From contig CBFDBQ010000005.1 of the NCBI GenBank assembly GCA_965603095.1, positions 1-49,119 of the forward strand: a DNA stretch of 49,119 bases, given 5' to 3'. This DNA comes from DAOVVL01 sp965603095 (lineage in GTDB: Bacteria > Pseudomonadota > Alphaproteobacteria > Rhodospirillales > Magnetovibrionaceae). The translations under genes and the position numbers were made by a program. Positions 8,923 through 17,331 of this stretch are shown here, piece by piece; position 1 is the first letter of the stretch; each line of letters starts with the position of its first letter. The notes under the pieces are model-generated. The model had not been told where the DNA came from, searched no databases, and saw nothing but the letters and a program-made list of their open reading frames with translations.

Positions 8923-9867
8923 ATGAATATTTTAAACCCAGAAAAATTTAAACATCCTAATATTACTGCTAAGGGAGAGCCGCGCGCAAATGTCGCGCTT
9001 ACGCGTTTGGAAACGCTTTGGTTTAATACGGGCAGCCTTTGCAATATTGAATGTAAAAATTGTTATATGGAATCGGGTCCTAAAAAAGATGACCTTTCAT
9101 ACATTAAGCTAAATCATGTTGAGAGCTTTATTGATGAAATCAAATTATCTAAAAATATTGAAAAAATAAACGTGCATGAAATTGGGTTCACTGGTGGTGA
9201 GCCTTTTATGAACTCAGACATCATTAAAATGCTTGAACTAGTCTTACGCTCAGGTTTTAGCGCGCTGGTTCTTAGCAATGCCATGAAGCCAATTTGGCAA
9301 AAGCGCAAAGAATTAAAAACTCTTAAGTCAGAATTTGGTGACAAACTAAAAATACGCGTTTCCATTGATCATTATTTACCTGAGCGCCATGAACTTGAAC
9401 GCGGTTCTGGATCATGGGACCCAATGATACGTGGTCTTGGCTGGTTAATAGAAAATGGCTTTAACGTAGATGTTGCCGGACGCACAATGTGGGATGAAAG
9501 CGAGCCTACAACTAGGGCAGAATATAAAAAATTATTTGACCGTCTCGGGCTTGAGCTTGATGCATTTGATAATGCACGGTTAGTGCTGTTTCCAGAAATG
9601 GATGAAACTATCGACGTTCCAGAAATAACAACTGCTTGCTGGGGCATACTAAACGTTAGGCCCGATGCCCAAATGTGTGCCAATTCACGCATGGTTGTTT
9701 TACGCAAAGGCGACAATTTGCCGCAAATAGTTCCCTGCACATTATTGCCCTATGACGCCAAATTTGACATGGGAACATCTATTGAAGATGCCCTTGGTCC
9801 AGTTGCCCTAAATCACCCGCATTGCGCCAAATTTTGTGTACTTGGCGGGGCTTCGTGCTCGTCCTAG
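8923..9867 (+). CDS. Radical SAM enzyme with cysteine-rich C-terminus
   Basis: Radical S-adenosylmethionine enzyme, 314 residues. The [4Fe-4S] motif CNIECKNC gives C40, C44 and C47 (CxxxCxxC), and the SAM-binding GGEP follows at residues 91-94, both in canonical position. The C-terminal third has further conserved-looking cysteines (C239, C252, C272, then C301, C305, C312 in CAKFCVLGGASC), enough for one auxiliary iron-sulphur cluster as in SPASM or twitch domains. No peptide substrate gene is visible alongside, which argues against simple peptide maturation. As the third gene of the methyltransferase-PAP2 unit, it most likely modifies the same lipid or glycan substrate, but the reaction is unknown. 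The gene is noticeably AT-richer than its downstream neighbours. Confidence 0.85.
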   Translation: MNILNPEKFKHPNITAKGEPRANVALTRLETLWFNTGSLCNIECKNCYMESGPKKDDLSYIKLNHVESFIDEIKLSKNIEKINVHEIGFTGGEPFMNSDIIKMLELVLRSGFSALVLSNAMKPIWQKRKELKTLKSEFGDKLKIRVSIDHYLPERHELERGSGSWDPMIRGLGWLIENGFNVDVAGRTMWDESEPTTRAEYKKLFDRLGLELDAFDNARLVLFPEMDETIDVPEITTACWGILNVRPDAQMCANSRMVVLRKGDNLPQIVPCTLLPYDAKFDMGTSIEDALGPVALNHPHCAKFCVLGGASCSS

Positions 9868-9983
9868 TATATAAAAAACTAGCGAAAAGACTGGACAATG
9901 CCCTTATTCATTACCAAATATACGGAAACGTTCACGCCCTGTTGTGCCAACCGTGCCATCTGTGAATGCTTAGGAGCGATTAA

Positions 9984-10409
9984 ATGCAAAACCAAGTTTA
10001 TTTAGAAACCGGCGGCCAGTATGTGGCCACGACCCGTGCTATCGCAGTTACGGTTGAACCGGAATTCCTTCCTGCTGAATCTGACCCCGATGAAGCGCGC
10101 TATATATGGGCCTACCATGTAAGCATCGCTAATAACGGAATTGAAACAGTTCGCTTAAGAAAGCGTCACTGGCGCATTACCGATTCCAATGGCATCAGAC
10201 ACGAAGTTGATGGCCAAGGCGTGGTTGGTGAACAGCCATTGCTTGAACCCGGAAATGTATTTGAATACACATCCGGAACACCGCTTCGCACATCATCGGG
10301 CATTATGTCCGGAACCTATACAATGGAGGCTACCACTGGCGAGGTATTTGATGTAGAAATTCCTGCTTTTTCATTAGATAGCCCCTATCAGCGGGAGTTG
10401 ATAAATTGA
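9984..10409 (+). CDS. apaG: ApaG family protein
   Basis: ApaG (DUF525) protein of 141 residues, a fibronectin-III-like beta sandwich. Diagnostic segments are YIWAYHVSIANNG, the RLRKRHWRITDSNG strand, VDGQGVVGEQPLLEPGNVFEY and the closing GIMSGTYTME. The family has been linked genetically to Co2+/Mg2+ resistance and, in bacteria, nucleotide pyrophosphate binding; its exact role is unsettled. A good ribosome binding site (TAGGAG) precedes the ATG. The stop codon overlaps the TTG start of folE by four bases (TTGA), so the pair is translationally coupled. Confidence 0.95.
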   Translation: MQNQVYLETGGQYVATTRAIAVTVEPEFLPAESDPDEARYIWAYHVSIANNGIETVRLRKRHWRITDSNGIRHEVDGQGVVGEQPLLEPGNVFEYTSGTPLRTSSGIMSGTYTMEATTGEVFDVEIPAFSLDSPYQRELIN

Positions 10410-11044
10410 ACACCCCAAAACCAATAAGCTCCATAAGTATAGTAAACGATGAGCGCCCCACCCGTGAAGCAGCGGAAGAGGCGGTCCGCACCCTTATCCA
10501 ATGGGCAGGCGATGATCCCATGCGTGAAGGTTTGCTAGACACCCCGGGGCGCGTTGTTCGGGCATATGAAGAATATTTCAAAGGCTACCTTGCCGATCCA
10601 GAAGAAATACTAAAACGCACCTTTGAAGAGGTCGAAGGTTATGACGAAATGGTTTTGTTAAAAGATATTCGCTTTGAATCCCATTGCGAACATCACATGG
10701 CACCCATAATCGGCAAAGCCCATGTTGCCTATCTGCCTAAAAATCGCGTCGTTGGTATTTCTAAGCTAGCCCGTGCGGTCGAGATCTATGCCCAGCGTCT
10801 GCAAATACAAGAAAAAATGACCGCCCAAATAGCCGGTGCCATAAATGATGTGCTCCAGCCAGAAGGCGTTGCCGTGGTGATTGAAGCATCTCATCAATGC
10901 ATGACGTGCCGCGGTGTGCATAAACCGGGCGTAACCATGGTTACATCAAAAATGCTGGGTGCATTTCGCGATAACCAAGCAACCCGGCGTGAATTTCTTT
11001 CAATGGTAAGAACCCCTTCGGCCACCGCGCACGAGCTGGTATAG
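10406..11044 (+). CDS. folE: GTP cyclohydrolase I
   Basis: FolE converts GTP to 7,8-dihydroneopterin triphosphate, first step of tetrahydrofolate (and queuosine precursor) synthesis; a homodecamer in the cytoplasm. The zinc ligands are present in FESHCEHHMAPI (C and H) and in CMTCRGVHKPG (second cysteine), and YLPKNRVVGISKLAR is the typical substrate loop. The C-terminal part ends with TRREFLSMV as in other FolE proteins. The start is a TTG at 10406 inside the overlapping TTGA with the apaG stop, preceded by GGGAG. Length (212 residues) is normal. Confidence 0.97.
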   Translation: MNTPKPISSISIVNDERPTREAAEEAVRTLIQWAGDDPMREGLLDTPGRVVRAYEEYFKGYLADPEEILKRTFEEVEGYDEMVLLKDIRFESHCEHHMAPIIGKAHVAYLPKNRVVGISKLARAVEIYAQRLQIQEKMTAQIAGAINDVLQPEGVAVVIEASHQCMTCRGVHKPGVTMVTSKMLGAFRDNQATRREFLSMVRTPSATAHELV

Positions 11045-11189
11045 ATTTTCCGCGCACGGCCCAAGCTAAATCCACCTTTTTGCCATTCCCCCAAATATCT
11101 GTCTTATTGTCTTATTGCGCCTTTTAGAAGGAAAATTTAACCTGTTGGGGCGACAATCTTATGCTCAACAAATGGGATAGCTAAATTTG

Positions 11190-12635
11190 ATGGATTTCCG
11201 TCCAGTACTGTTAATTGTAGGCACCTTGCTCGCAACGCTGGCTGTTGCCATGTGCATACCCGCAATGGTTGATGCGGCGGCAGGCAACCCCGACTGGCAA
11301 GTATTTGCGGTGTCAGCAGGATTGACACTTTTTGTTGGTATTTCACTGACCCTTACCAGTTCATCGGGGAAGGTTAATCTTAACGTCCGCCAGGCATTTG
11401 CCATGACCACTGTTTCGTGGTTGGCGCTTACCGTGTTTGCGTCGCTTCCATTTATGTTTTCTGAATTAAATATGTCGTTCACCGACGCATTTTTTGAATC
11501 CATGAGCGGCATAACCACAACCGGTTCAACCGTTATTGCCGGGCTTGATAGCGCACCGCCGGGCATATTGCTATGGCGCGGTATTTTGCAGTGGCTGGGT
11601 GGGCTTGGTATTATCGTTATGGCAATTGCCGTGATGCCAATGATGGGCGTTGGCGGTATGCAACTTTTTAAAGTGGAAGCTTTTGATACCGGTGAAAAAG
11701 TTCTGCCCCGGGCGGCGCAAATTTCTGCTGCATTGGTTATTATTTTTATAGGCCTTACCGCACTTTGTGCTATGGCGTTGTGGCTTGCCGGGATGAACCC
11801 ACTAGAATCAACCATCCATGCCATGGCAACCATAGCAACCGGTGGATTTTCCACATCGGATGCTTCGGTCGGGCATTTCAACAGCTGGGTGATAGATGTA
11901 ATCATAACCATTGGGATGATAGTTGGCTCGTTGCCGTTTCTGCTATATCTGCAGGTAATTCGTGGCAAACCGTGGCTAATATGGCGCGATGAGCAGGTTC
12001 GAGGATTTATTGGAATTGCGGCTTCAATCGTTGTGGTTGTGGCGGTTCTTTTAACCATCAATACCGGAATGGACCCCATCTCCGCATTTCGTTATTCCGC
12101 ATTTAACGTGGTTTCGGTAATGACCGGAACAGGTTTTGCCACCGCCGATTATAGCATGTGGGGCAGCTTTGCTTTTCCAATATTCTTTTTCATAATGTTC
12201 ATCGGTGGTTGTGCCGGTTCAACCACCTGCGGCATAAAAGTTTTCCGTTTTCAGGTGCTTTATGCTGCGGCCAAGGTGCAGATTAGCCACCTGTTGCAAC
12301 CACATGGGGTTTTCATACCATATTATAACAACCGCCCAATTCCCGACGGTGTTATCATTTCAGTTTTGAGTTTCTTTTTTGTATTTGGATTGAGCTTTGC
12401 CTTCTTAGCCCTAGGCTTGGGAATGTTAGGGCTTGATTTTCTGACCGCAATATCAAGTGCGGCCACCGCAATTTCAAACGTTGGCCCGGCGCTGGGTCCA
12501 ATCACCGGTCCTTCGGGTAATTTTCAGTCACTACCGGACATGGCCAAATGGTTGCTGGCAGCAGGAATGCTGCTGGGGCGTCTAGAATTATTTACGGTAT
12601 TGGTATTATTTTCCCGCGCTTTCTGGCGTGGATAA
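11190..12635 (+). CDS. trkH: Potassium uptake protein TrkH
   Basis: Membrane-spanning K+ translocating subunit of the Trk system, about 481 residues with the expected four M1-P-M2 repeats. The selectivity-filter loops are visible as SGITTTGSTV (first), MATIATGGFSTSD (second), MTGTGFATADY (third) and ISNVGPALG (fourth). It needs a TrkA-type NAD-binding partner, which is not in this window. The start is taken as ATG at 11190; a TTG directly in front (11187) would add one residue. No strong ribosome binding site is visible. It converges closely with the lipoprotein gene at 12640. Confidence 0.95.
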   Translation: MDFRPVLLIVGTLLATLAVAMCIPAMVDAAAGNPDWQVFAVSAGLTLFVGISLTLTSSSGKVNLNVRQAFAMTTVSWLALTVFASLPFMFSELNMSFTDAFFESMSGITTTGSTVIAGLDSAPPGILLWRGILQWLGGLGIIVMAIAVMPMMGVGGMQLFKVEAFDTGEKVLPRAAQISAALVIIFIGLTALCAMALWLAGMNPLESTIHAMATIATGGFSTSDASVGHFNSWVIDVIITIGMIVGSLPFLLYLQVIRGKPWLIWRDEQVRGFIGIAASIVVVVAVLLTINTGMDPISAFRYSAFNVVSVMTGTGFATADYSMWGSFAFPIFFFIMFIGGCAGSTTCGIKVFRFQVLYAAAKVQISHLLQPHGVFIPYYNNRPIPDGVIISVLSFFFVFGLSFAFLALGLGMLGLDFLTAISSAATAISNVGPALGPITGPSGNFQSLPDMAKWLLAAGMLLGRLELFTVLVLFSRAFWRG

Positions 12636-12639
12636 GAAA

Positions 12640-13242
12640 TTATTCAACAAACTGGGAAAAGTGGGTGCGTATTCTGCTTTCCATTTCGTTGTTAAAATCG
12701 ACCATCAACGTCTCGACCATTTCCAGCCAAATACGTTCACGCTCAGCCAATGAAACATCTTCGTGAATTAAAATATTACGATTAGCGCTAATATCTATCT
12801 CGCCGCCAGCCGCGCCTGAAGAAGGTTCGATTATTAATTTTGCTTCAAGTTTGGCAAAATAATTTGCCGTGGGCTCTGCGGTAAATATACCGACAATTCC
12901 AGTTTTCTTTTTTTCTACCGGAACTTCTTTAACCGATGCATCGGTAATTATAAATCTTGCCTTGCCGGTTCCATTAGCACCAGTGACCAAACGGGTTTTG
13001 GCCCAATTAATGGCTGCTTTTTCTGGCGAGGTTGAAAAACGATGCTCAACAAATGGTGCCTGCAAAGGTGACTTATATTCGGATGAAATCTCAATCGTGT
13101 GCGCTTTAAGATTAATTTTTTTAAGATGGCTAAAACCAATTTCAGGAAGCGTGCTTGCCGGTGGCTCTGAGGCACAACCGCTTGTAAATAGAACTGGTAC
13201 AAGCAACAGCGTAGCAATAAAAATTGAATATTTTGATTTCAT
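12640..13242 (-). CDS. Lipoprotein of unknown function
   Basis: A probable lipoprotein of about 200 residues. From the ATG at 13242 the sequence begins with a classical signal peptide (KSKYSIFIATLLLVPVL) and the lipobox FTSGC, so the mature protein would start at the cysteine. The remainder is soluble, with one patch of basic residues (EKKKTGIVG) and a charged helical C-terminus. A longer reading starts at 13278, but it would place extra residues before the signal peptide and is less likely. It overlaps or abuts no other gene on the same strand closely except hslO, which ends at 13275 upstream. Function unknown; a role in the cell envelope is the only safe inference. Confidence 0.75.
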   Translation of the reverse strand: MKSKYSIFIATLLLVPVLFTSGCASEPPASTLPEIGFSHLKKINLKAHTIEISSEYKSPLQAPFVEHRFSTSPEKAAINWAKTRLVTGANGTGKARFIITDASVKEVPVEKKKTGIVGIFTAEPTANYFAKLEAKLIIEPSSGAAGGEIDISANRNILIHEDVSLAERERIWLEMVETLMVDFNNEMESRIRTHFSQFVE

Positions 13243-13274
13243 AAAATCAACTATGACCGTGGTGGCCCAAATTT

Positions 13275-14180
13275 TCAAGCATCAGGGAAAAGTTTTTTTA
13301 ACTCAGCCGGGGTAAAATTATACAGCTGTTTGCAAAATTCACAGGTTACATGAACATTACCGTCATTATCGGTAATTTCTTCGAGCGGAAATGATTTGAT
13401 GGTGCTTGTTACCTTTTCTTGCGAACAACGGCATCGATGAAAAAGTTTTCTAGTTTCAAATACCCGCACCCCATCTTCGTGATAAAGCCTGAATAATAGC
13501 TCTTCTGGGGCTAGCTTGTTTGACAACAATTCATCACGACTAAGGCTTGAAAGTATAGCCACCGCACGTCGCCATCCGTCTTCTGCTTCATCATTATCAA
13601 TATTAGAATTGGTTGATGGCATTCGCTGTATCATCAACGCACCGGAAACGGCATTTTTATTTGTACCTTCATCGCCTGCATCTGCTGCAAGCCATATGGC
13701 GCTTTCAAGCTGTTCAGAATTGCGAAAATAATGATGGGCACAATCGGCCAAGGTCGCACCATCAAGTTCTGATATGCCCTGATAGCGTTCCATATGTTCA
13801 CCCTGATCAACGCTAAAGGCCATGTGCCCACCACCAAGCAAACGTGGAACCGGTGCGCTGGAAATATCAACGGCTGATTTAAGAAGTGATTTAATTTTCT
13901 CTTGGTCATAACGAGCATAAGCCCGAAGCGCACCGTCTGAGGTTACGTCTGCGACCATCAGGCCAACCGGGCCGTCACCTTGGGTTTGCAATCCAAATAT
14001 CCCATCATATTTAAGCGCACTGGCAAGCGTTGCCGCCAAGGTAACGGTTTGGGCCATTATTTCTGCCACTGGTGCGGGGTATTGATGGGGGCCAAGCACA
14101 CGCTCTAGCGCCGGGCCAAGACGCACCAAACGGCCACGAATATCAAGACCCTCTATCTGAAATGTAATTGAAAAATCCAT
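13275..14180 (-). CDS. hslO: Redox-regulated chaperone Hsp33
   Basis: Hsp33 is a cytoplasmic holdase activated by oxidation and unfolding. The C-terminal zinc switch is complete: CRCS (CxC) and CEFC (CxxC), about 30 residues apart. The N-terminal domain shows DITSDGALRAYARYD-like and GGGHMAFSVDQG segments typical of the family. The start is placed at the ATG at 14180, giving 301 residues and a 19-base gap to the argF stop; a longer frame to 14258 would overlap argF and lacks family support. It is the third gene of the argD-argF-hslO operon, an arrangement common in alphaproteobacteria. Confidence 0.95.
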   Translation of the reverse strand: MDFSITFQIEGLDIRGRLVRLGPALERVLGPHQYPAPVAEIMAQTVTLAATLASALKYDGIFGLQTQGDGPVGLMVADVTSDGALRAYARYDQEKIKSLLKSAVDISSAPVPRLLGGGHMAFSVDQGEHMERYQGISELDGATLADCAHHYFRNSEQLESAIWLAADAGDEGTNKNAVSGALMIQRMPSTNSNIDNDEAEDGWRRAVAILSSLSRDELLSNKLAPEELLFRLYHEDGVRVFETRKLFHRCRCSQEKVTSTIKSFPLEEITDNDGNVHVTCEFCKQLYNFTPAELKKLFPDA

Positions 14181-14199
14181 ATGCGTTAAGCCATATGCA

Positions 14200-15105
14200 T
14201 CAAGAAAAGCACCAAGCAAGAATACCCTTTTGCGCGTGCAGCCTGTTTTCGGCCTCATCCCATATTACTGATTTAGGACCATCAATAACGCTGGTGGTGA
14301 CTTCTTCGTCACGATGGGCCGGCAAACAGTGCATAAATAATGCATCAGATTTTGCCAAATCCATTCTGCGCTCATCAACCTGAAATGGTTGTAATAATTT
14401 ATGGCGCTTATCCGCATCGGCATCGCCCATGGAAACCCAGGTATCGGTAACAATAAGGTCGGCTCCCGCACATGCCTCATCAGCATTTTGGGTAATTGAA
14501 AAATCAACGCCTTCGTCTTTTGCCCATTTAATCACGCTATCATCAAGCGGAAGCTCAGCCGGTAAAGCAAGACTAAGGTGAAACCCAAAACGGCCAGCGG
14601 CATGCATAAAGCTTGCGGCAACGTTGTTGCCATCACCGCACCAGGTAACTTTTTTTCCGGCAATCGCGCCACGATGCTCTTCATAGGTCATCACATCGGC
14701 CATAAGCTGACAGGGGTGCGAGCTATCGGTCAGACCATTGATTACAGGCACTTCTGCATATTCAGCTAATTCATTTAATTTGTCTGGATCATCGGTTCGT
14801 ATCATGATGGCATCAACATAGCGTGAAAGAACCCGCGCAGTATCGGCCACGCTTTCACCACGGCCAAGCTGACTTTCTTTGCCGCCCATCATTACAACGT
14901 CACCACCAAGCTGTTTCATACCAACTTCAAACGATACTCGTGTACGGGTTGATGGTTTTTCAAAAATCATGGCAAGAGTTTTGCCTGCCAACAGTTTATT
15001 GCTGTCGTTTTTTCCAGATTTTATATCCATGCCCAGGGCAAGTATTTCGCGCAAGGTATCGCCATCAAACATATGAAGATCAAGAAAATGTTTTACCGCG
15101 CCCAT
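14200..15105 (-). CDS. argF: Ornithine carbamoyltransferase
   Basis: ArgF joins ornithine and carbamoyl phosphate to citrulline in arginine synthesis. All signature motifs are present: carbamoyl-phosphate binding STRTRVSFEVGM, HPCQ, DTWVSMG and the ornithine/catalytic MHCLPAHR. The start ATG at 15105 follows the argD stop codon with a one-base gap (TGATATG), giving 301 residues, so translation is coupled to argD. An upstream frame extends to 15132 but would overlap argD. It works with argD here and with argB elsewhere in the window. Confidence 0.97.
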   Translation of the reverse strand: MGAVKHFLDLHMFDGDTLREILALGMDIKSGKNDSNKLLAGKTLAMIFEKPSTRTRVSFEVGMKQLGGDVVMMGGKESQLGRGESVADTARVLSRYVDAIMIRTDDPDKLNELAEYAEVPVINGLTDSSHPCQLMADVMTYEEHRGAIAGKKVTWCGDGNNVAASFMHAAGRFGFHLSLALPAELPLDDSVIKWAKDEGVDFSITQNADEACAGADLIVTDTWVSMGDADADKRHKLLQPFQVDERRMDLAKSDALFMHCLPAHRDEEVTTSVIDGPKSVIWDEAENRLHAQKGILAWCFS

Positions 15106-15106
15106 A

Positions 15107-16282
15107 TCAACCACCAACCATTTCTGTAGCAACTGTTTCTATAATTGCCATTGCCTCATCAATATGTGATTGCTCAATTATAAGTGGCGGCAGAAAACGA
15201 ATTACGTTATCGCCAGCGGGCGCAATCAACAAACCAGCAGTTTCCAATTTTGTTTTTAAAGCACGGTTATCAACACCGTCAGCACATTTAATTCCCCGCA
15301 TCAACCCTTGGCCGCGCACTTCGATAAATATATCCGGGTATTTTTTTACTAATCCTTCAAGGGCATCGCCCAACGCGTCGCCAATTTTTGCAACGCCTTC
15401 AAGGAAGCCATCTGCAAATATAACATCAAGCACCGCATTACCAACCGCCATGGCCAATGGATTGCCGCCATAGGTGGTTCCATGATTGCCAACTTTTAAT
15501 ACCGCTGTTTTTTCAGTCGTCAGGCACGCGCCCAAGGGAAAGCCGCCGCCGATGCCCTTGGCAGTTGCAACAACATCTGGTTTTATATCGGCCCATTCGT
15601 GGGCAAACAGTTTACCCGTCCGGCCCATGCCACACTGAACCTCATCAAACATCAGTAAAATATCGAACTCATCGGCGATGGCGCGAAGCCCTTTTAAATA
15701 TTCGGGCCCGGCACCGTAGACTCCACCCTCGCCCTGTACCGGTTCAACCAATATGGCCGCAGTTTCAGGGCCAATGGCGGCACGCATTTCATTTAAATTG
15801 CCATATGATACATGATCAAAGCCATCTGTTACCGGACCAAAGCCCGTTAAAAGTTTTTCCTGTCCACCGGCGGCAATGGTCGCAAGGGTGCGGCCATGAA
15901 ATGCGTTGGTGCAACAAACAACCCGGAATTTTTCCGGGGCTCCATTATCAAAATGATATTTTCTAGCAACCTTGATTGCCGCTTCTATGGCTTCAGCGCC
16001 GGAGTTAGAAAAAAACACCCTGTCGGCAAAGCTATTATCAGCCATTCTTTGCGCCATTTTTTCTTGGCCGGGTATGCGGTAAAGATTTGACGTATGCCAT
16101 ATTTTTTCGGCTTGTTCTTTCAATGTCTGCACCAGGTGTGGATGCGAATGCCCAAGCACGCTAACGGCAATGCCTGCGCAAAAATCCAAATAGCGTTTAC
16201 CGTCTGCGGTAAACACGTAAGCGCCCTCGCCTTTTTCAAAGGCAAGATCACTGGGTGCATAGGTCGGCATAAGTGCAGACAT
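15107..16282 (-). CDS. argD: Acetylornithine aminotransferase
   Basis: PLP-dependent class III aminotransferase making N-acetylornithine (and possibly also serving lysine synthesis as N-succinyl-diaminopimelate aminotransferase). Recognisable segments are FCAGIAVSVLGHSHP, NSGAEAIEAAIK, the aspartate in LMFDEVQCGMGRTG and the PLP lysine in VVATAKGIGGGFPLGA. The start is the ATG at 16282, giving 391 residues and matching the usual N-terminus; an in-frame extension to 16363 would include the promoter and is rejected. First gene of the argD-argF-hslO operon. Dual arginine/lysine use is plausible because no separate dapC is visible near dapD-dapE. Confidence 0.96.
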   Translation of the reverse strand: MSALMPTYAPSDLAFEKGEGAYVFTADGKRYLDFCAGIAVSVLGHSHPHLVQTLKEQAEKIWHTSNLYRIPGQEKMAQRMADNSFADRVFFSNSGAEAIEAAIKVARKYHFDNGAPEKFRVVCCTNAFHGRTLATIAAGGQEKLLTGFGPVTDGFDHVSYGNLNEMRAAIGPETAAILVEPVQGEGGVYGAGPEYLKGLRAIADEFDILLMFDEVQCGMGRTGKLFAHEWADIKPDVVATAKGIGGGFPLGACLTTEKTAVLKVGNHGTTYGGNPLAMAVGNAVLDVIFADGFLEGVAKIGDALGDALEGLVKKYPDIFIEVRGQGLMRGIKCADGVDNRALKTKLETAGLLIAPAGDNVIRFLPPLIIEQSHIDEAMAIIETVATEMVGG

Positions 16283-16304
16283 TAAAACGAAACTCCGTTG
16301 TGGT

Positions 16305-16321
16305 CGCGCCCTGTTAGCGCG
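16305..16321 (-). promoter_or_regulatory. Short GC hairpin at the expected 5' end of the argD mRNA
   Basis: CGCGC and GCGCG arms (five pairs) enclose a seven-base loop. It falls at about +5 to +20 relative to the start predicted by the promoter at 16332-16360, so it would cap the 5' end of the transcript. A stabilising or regulatory role is inference; no known riboswitch or ArgR box is recognisable. Confidence 0.35.
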
Positions 16322-16331
16322 AAAGCCGGGG

Positions 16332-16360
16332 ATTATGGGAATCGGGCGGGGGACTGTCAA
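16332..16360 (-). promoter_or_regulatory. Sigma70 promoter of argD-argF-hslO
   Basis: On the minus strand a perfect -35 TTGACA (16355-16360) is followed after exactly 17 bases by -10 CATAAT (16332-16337). It lies 50 bases upstream of the argD ATG, leaving a leader of about 40 bases. This is one of the two best promoter matches in the window. Confidence 0.8.
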
Positions 16361-16398
16361 CAAAATGGATGGGAAAGTGGTGTTTTTGTCATAAAAAT

Positions 16399-16423
16399 GC
16401 TCAAAAACAGCTAAAAATTAGCA
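16399..16423 (-). terminator. Weak terminator after the ABC-2 permease gene
   Basis: On the minus strand GCTAA/TTAGC arms with a three-base loop are followed by TGTTTTT, about 25 bases past the permease stop codon. The stem is short and AT-rich, so termination may be partial, with some readthrough into argD. Confidence 0.4.
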
Positions 16424-16448
16424 AAATCAGGCCAAAATCAATGGAGAA

Positions 16449-17228
16449 TCATGATTTAAGGCGGTAGCCGGTTTTAAACATTAACCAGCAGGCAACCCAC
16501 AAACCAAGGTCCATCAAGGCAACGACAACCATTCCGGTTTGCAGTGAGGCATCGGAATAGCCAATAAAGCCATAACGAAACCCATCAATCATATAAAAGA
16601 ACGGATTAAAATGTGCCGCTATCTGAAACGCCTCGGGCAAACGATGGATTGAATAAAACGTGCCAGAAAGAAATGACAGCGGGGTAATTATAAAATTGGT
16701 TAAGCCGGCTATGTGATCAAATTTTTCTGCCCATACACCACCAATTAATCCTAACAATGAAAGCATTAATGATGCGGCAACCGCATAGAACACAATATAA
16801 CCAAAGCTATGTATTTGGTACGGAACAAAAAAAGCAGTAACCAAGGCAACAACAAACCCAACCACAACTCCACGGGTAGCCCCACCCATGGCAAGGGCAA
16901 AGGTTAATTCATGGGCGGTAAATGGCGGCATCAGGGTATCGACAATATTTCCCTGGACCTTTGCAATCAGCATGGAGCTGGATGTGTTGGCAAATGCGTT
17001 TTGTACAATTGCCATCATTATCAATCCCGGCAATAAAAATTGAATAAACGGAACGTCGCCAACAACCTTTATCTGCGAGCCAATGGAAAGGGCAAAGATA
17101 GCTAAAAACAGAAGCGTAGTAACAACCGGACCGATAATGGTTTGGGTATAAACCTTAAGAAAACGCCGAACTTCGCGCATATAAAGCGTATATACGCCAA
17201 GCCAGTTGTGTCTGCTTAAATTTTGCAT
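16449..17228 (-). CDS. ABC-2 type transporter permease
   Basis: Membrane permease of 259 residues of the ABC-2 (NodJ / DrrB / YadH) family. Six hydrophobic helices are visible, with the family-typical FLLPGLIMMAIVQNAFANTSSS segment after the second helix and the ABC-2 signature in ITPLSFLSGTFYSIHRLP about 60 residues from the C-terminus. Such permeases export lipids, polysaccharide or drugs and need an ATPase (YadG-like), which is normally the gene just upstream; here no ATPase is adjacent. The start is the ATG at 17228 (MQNLSRHNW), as in relatives; the frame runs further upstream to 17429 but that part overlaps recX on the other strand. The substrate is unknown. Confidence 0.9.
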   Translation of the reverse strand: MQNLSRHNWLGVYTLYMREVRRFLKVYTQTIIGPVVTTLLFLAIFALSIGSQIKVVGDVPFIQFLLPGLIMMAIVQNAFANTSSSMLIAKVQGNIVDTLMPPFTAHELTFALAMGGATRGVVVGFVVALVTAFFVPYQIHSFGYIVFYAVAASLMLSLLGLIGGVWAEKFDHIAGLTNFIITPLSFLSGTFYSIHRLPEAFQIAAHFNPFFYMIDGFRYGFIGYSDASLQTGMVVVALMDLGLWVACWLMFKTGYRLKS

Positions 17229-17331
17229 AGGTTTTTGCCCAAAATTGCACATGGTTCGGAAAATGTTCTTTTCACTATATAATCCTGCTTTAACGATTCT
17301 CCAACCCCGGTTAACGGTGCGGTGCAATATA

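Noticed and set aside
6836..9867. Reading the three-gene unit as an arsenosugar/ArsS-type pathway
   Set aside because: The CxxxCxxC and following residues resemble ArsS in part, but no ArsM or arsenic gene is in the unit, and arsC is far away, so the assignment is not supported.
11165..12079. Long open frame of about 300 codons antisense to trkH
   Set aside because: It mirrors the codon pattern of the hydrophobic trkH gene, has a threonine/isoleucine/proline-rich composition without any recognisable domain, and trkH is unmistakable on the other strand.
15457..15966. Open frame antisense to argD
   Set aside because: Composition is histidine-, arginine- and proline-rich as expected of a complement of an aminotransferase gene.
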